Shown in pieces: positions 62,424 to 64,000 of a stretch of DNA of 64,000 bases (its first letter is position 1; each line of letters begins with the position of its first letter). The stretch comes from Ferrovibrio sp. MS7. GTDB taxonomy: Bacteria; Pseudomonadota; Alphaproteobacteria; Ferrovibrionales; Ferrovibrionaceae. Location: assembly GCF_038404985.1 (NCBI RefSeq), contig NZ_JBBKBA010000002.1, positions 558,001 to 622,000 on the forward strand, written 5' to 3'. The notes below the pieces were generated by a model. That model made no database searches and was not told the DNA's origin. It saw nothing but the letters and a program-made list of their open reading frames with translations. The position numbers and the translations under genes were made by a program.

Positions 62424-62834
62424 ATGAACGAGATTAAAAACCCTCCAAACACAACCGAAACCCCGGTGGCACCGCTTCGCCCGGTGCGCCCCAGCCTGGT
62501 CACCCGCAATATCCGGCTCGGCCTGATGCGGACCAGCGTGCGGCTGGAGCAGCAGGAATGGCAGGCGCTGGAGCATATCTGCCTGTTGGAGGGCCTCGAC
62601 CGCCATGGCTTCGCGGCCCGGGTGCAGGCCGATCCGGCGCGGCGCGAGAACACACTCACCTCGCGGCTGCGCTGCGCCATCCTGGCCTATTGCATGAAGG
62701 CCGCCGGCTTCGGCGGTAGCTCGCTAGGCAGCCACTATCCCAGGGCGATCAGCAGCAACAGCGGCAAGGTGGCGAACGAGACCAGGGTGGAAACCACCAC
62801 CAGGCCGGCCACGGCGGTGGCATCGCGGGCATAG
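62424..62834 (+). CDS. Ribbon-helix-helix domain protein (RHH_4-like)
   Basis: A 136-residue small DNA-binding-type protein. The core is about residues 26-95: SLVTRNIRLGLMRTSVRLEQQEWQALEHICLLEGLDRHGFAARVQ, then LTSRLRCAILAYCM, as in the RHH_4 family (Pfam PF13467) common in alphaproteobacteria. The last 45 residues (from GFGGSSLGSHYPR) are low-complexity and lie antisense over the 3' end of the AEC transporter gene, so they may not be native. Two ACGTATA repeats at 62399-62405 and 62414-62420 could be its binding site. The start ATG at 62424 has no Shine-Dalgarno. Confidence 0.75.
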   Translation: MNEIKNPPNTTETPVAPLRPVRPSLVTRNIRLGLMRTSVRLEQQEWQALEHICLLEGLDRHGFAARVQADPARRENTLTSRLRCAILAYCMKAAGFGGSSLGSHYPRAISSNSGKVANETRVETTTRPATAVASRA

Positions 62835-63619
62835 CGCACCGCGAAGATCACGTTGATCACCGCCACCGGCATGGCGCATTGGATGATCAGCACGCCGCGC
62901 GCCACGCCGGTCATGCCGAAGGCCCAAGTCAGCGCCAGACCGACCGCGAAGCCCATGCCGAGACGCAAAGCCGTGAGGGTAAGCGCGTTGCGCAGATCCT
63001 GCACCCGCAGGCTGGCGAGCGAGACGCCGAGCGTTAGCAGCATCAGCGGGATGGTGATGGCGCCCGCGGTTTCCAGGCTGCGCATCAGGAACAGTGGCAA
63101 TTCGACCTGGAACTGGTTGCCGAGCACGCCAATCGGCACGGCATAGATCACCGGCGCGCGCAGCAGCCCGATCCAGTTGCCGCGCCCGGCATAGAGCGCC
63201 TGGCCGATGGAGAAATTGCAGAACGAGTTCAGCGCGAAGCAGACCAGACCCAGCGCCAGGCCCGGTGCGCCGAAGGCGAACAGGCAGAGCGATAGCCCGG
63301 CATTGCCGCTATTCGGGAAGGCCATCGGCGCCAGATAGCTGCGCCAGGGCAAACCCAGCAGCCGCAGCGCGAAGAAGCCGATGACCACGAAGCATAGGGT
63401 GGCGGAAACCGCCGACAGCGCCATCCAGCCCAATTCGGCGCGCGGCAATTCCGCCTTCAGCAGGGTGGAAATCACCAGGCAGGGCGTGCCGATATGGGTG
63501 GCGAGCTGGCCGATGGCATCCATCGGAAAGGCCAGGCCGCGCTTGGCCCAGATGAAGCCCAGGCCGGCCAGCACGAAGATCGGTGCGATGACGGCGAAGA
63601 TTTCCGCGAACATCGCCAT
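62735..63619 (-). CDS. AEC family (auxin efflux carrier-like) transporter
   Basis: A 294-residue inner-membrane protein with about ten hydrophobic segments. The domain pattern is VLAGLGFIWAKRGLAF, HIGTPCLVISTLLKAELPR and MAFPNSGNAGLSLCLFAFG with the conserved Asn-Ser-Gly-Asn-Gly of the unwound helix, followed by PLMLLTLGVSLASL and IIQCAMPVAVINVIFA. AEC proteins export small organic acids or ions, and the substrate is unknown. The last 100 bases overlap the RHH gene on the other strand. Confidence 0.92.
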   Translation of the reverse strand: MAMFAEIFAVIAPIFVLAGLGFIWAKRGLAFPMDAIGQLATHIGTPCLVISTLLKAELPRAELGWMALSAVSATLCFVVIGFFALRLLGLPWRSYLAPMAFPNSGNAGLSLCLFAFGAPGLALGLVCFALNSFCNFSIGQALYAGRGNWIGLLRAPVIYAVPIGVLGNQFQVELPLFLMRSLETAGAITIPLMLLTLGVSLASLRVQDLRNALTLTALRLGMGFAVGLALTWAFGMTGVARGVLIIQCAMPVAVINVIFAVRYARDATAVAGLVVVSTLVSFATLPLLLLIALG

Positions 63620-63624
63620 GGCCG

Positions 63625-64000
<376 letters not shown>

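Overview
The window is chromosomal DNA of a high-GC alphaproteobacterium, most likely a Rhodospirillales-type organism; the genus cannot be fixed from the sequence alone. Support comes from the block bolA / J-domain protein / cobS / cobT (aerobic cobaltochelatase), the order DUF721-dsbA-smc, a TorF-type porin, an OlsB-type ornithine-lipid acyltransferase, a GcvA-like LysR regulator and the typical rpmH-rnpA-yidD-yidC-engB-argB run. No prophage, insertion sequence, CRISPR array, tRNA or rRNA was seen. Most of the window is ordinary core genome, and the less ordinary material lies between genes and inside one very long smc gene.

Layout. 1-4.7 kb: truncated acyl-CoA synthetase, porin, thiamine-phosphate synthase divergent from a YggS protein, small lipoprotein. 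4.7-7.5 kb: serC-serA serine biosynthesis with hairpins in the serC leader. 7.9-13.5 kb: soluble chemoreceptor with two PAS copies, a helically phased CTTAT array, an SDR dehydrogenase, and a UxaA-type sugar-acid dehydratase divergent from its LacI-type regulator across a perfect 16-bp palindrome. 13.5-14.9 kb: UPF0016 manganese exporter under a yybP-ykoY riboswitch. 15.1-21.9 kb: three XRE regulators, unknown proteins, a PAS_5 protein, YifB/ComM, LysE and DUF924 proteins. 21.9-28.3 kb: five-gene operon with an ABC importer, an aminotransferase and a ferredoxin-NADP-type reductase. 28.5-38.8 kb: acyl-CoA synthetase, OlsB, AmpG-like permease, SMC, DsbA, DUF721 and a membrane protein. 38.9-49.5 kb: acyl-CoA dehydrogenase, purB, haloalkane dehalogenase, two proteins of unknown function behind an SD-occluding hairpin, VOC protein, LysR regulator, KefB/C antiporter, secreted nucleosidase, argB. 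49.5-53.3 kb: engB, yidC, yidD, rnpA, rpmH and divergent rpmB with excellent sigma70 promoters. 53.4-64 kb: phytase-like esterase, large hybrid histidine kinase, cobT-cobS-J protein, bolA, RHH protein, AEC transporter and the C-terminal part of a CBS/CorC transporter.

The most unusual signals are: (1) an smc gene whose two coiled-coil arms both carry 18-residue tandem repeat arrays (9 and 8 copies) placed symmetrically on either side of the hinge; (2) a perfect 15-bp stem that buries the Shine-Dalgarno of an unknown lipoprotein gene; (3) an array of CTTAT motifs at exact 10-bp phasing; (4) near-identical 17-bp palindromes upstream of two different XRE regulator genes; (5) an intrinsic-terminator-like hairpin inside the rpmH leader.
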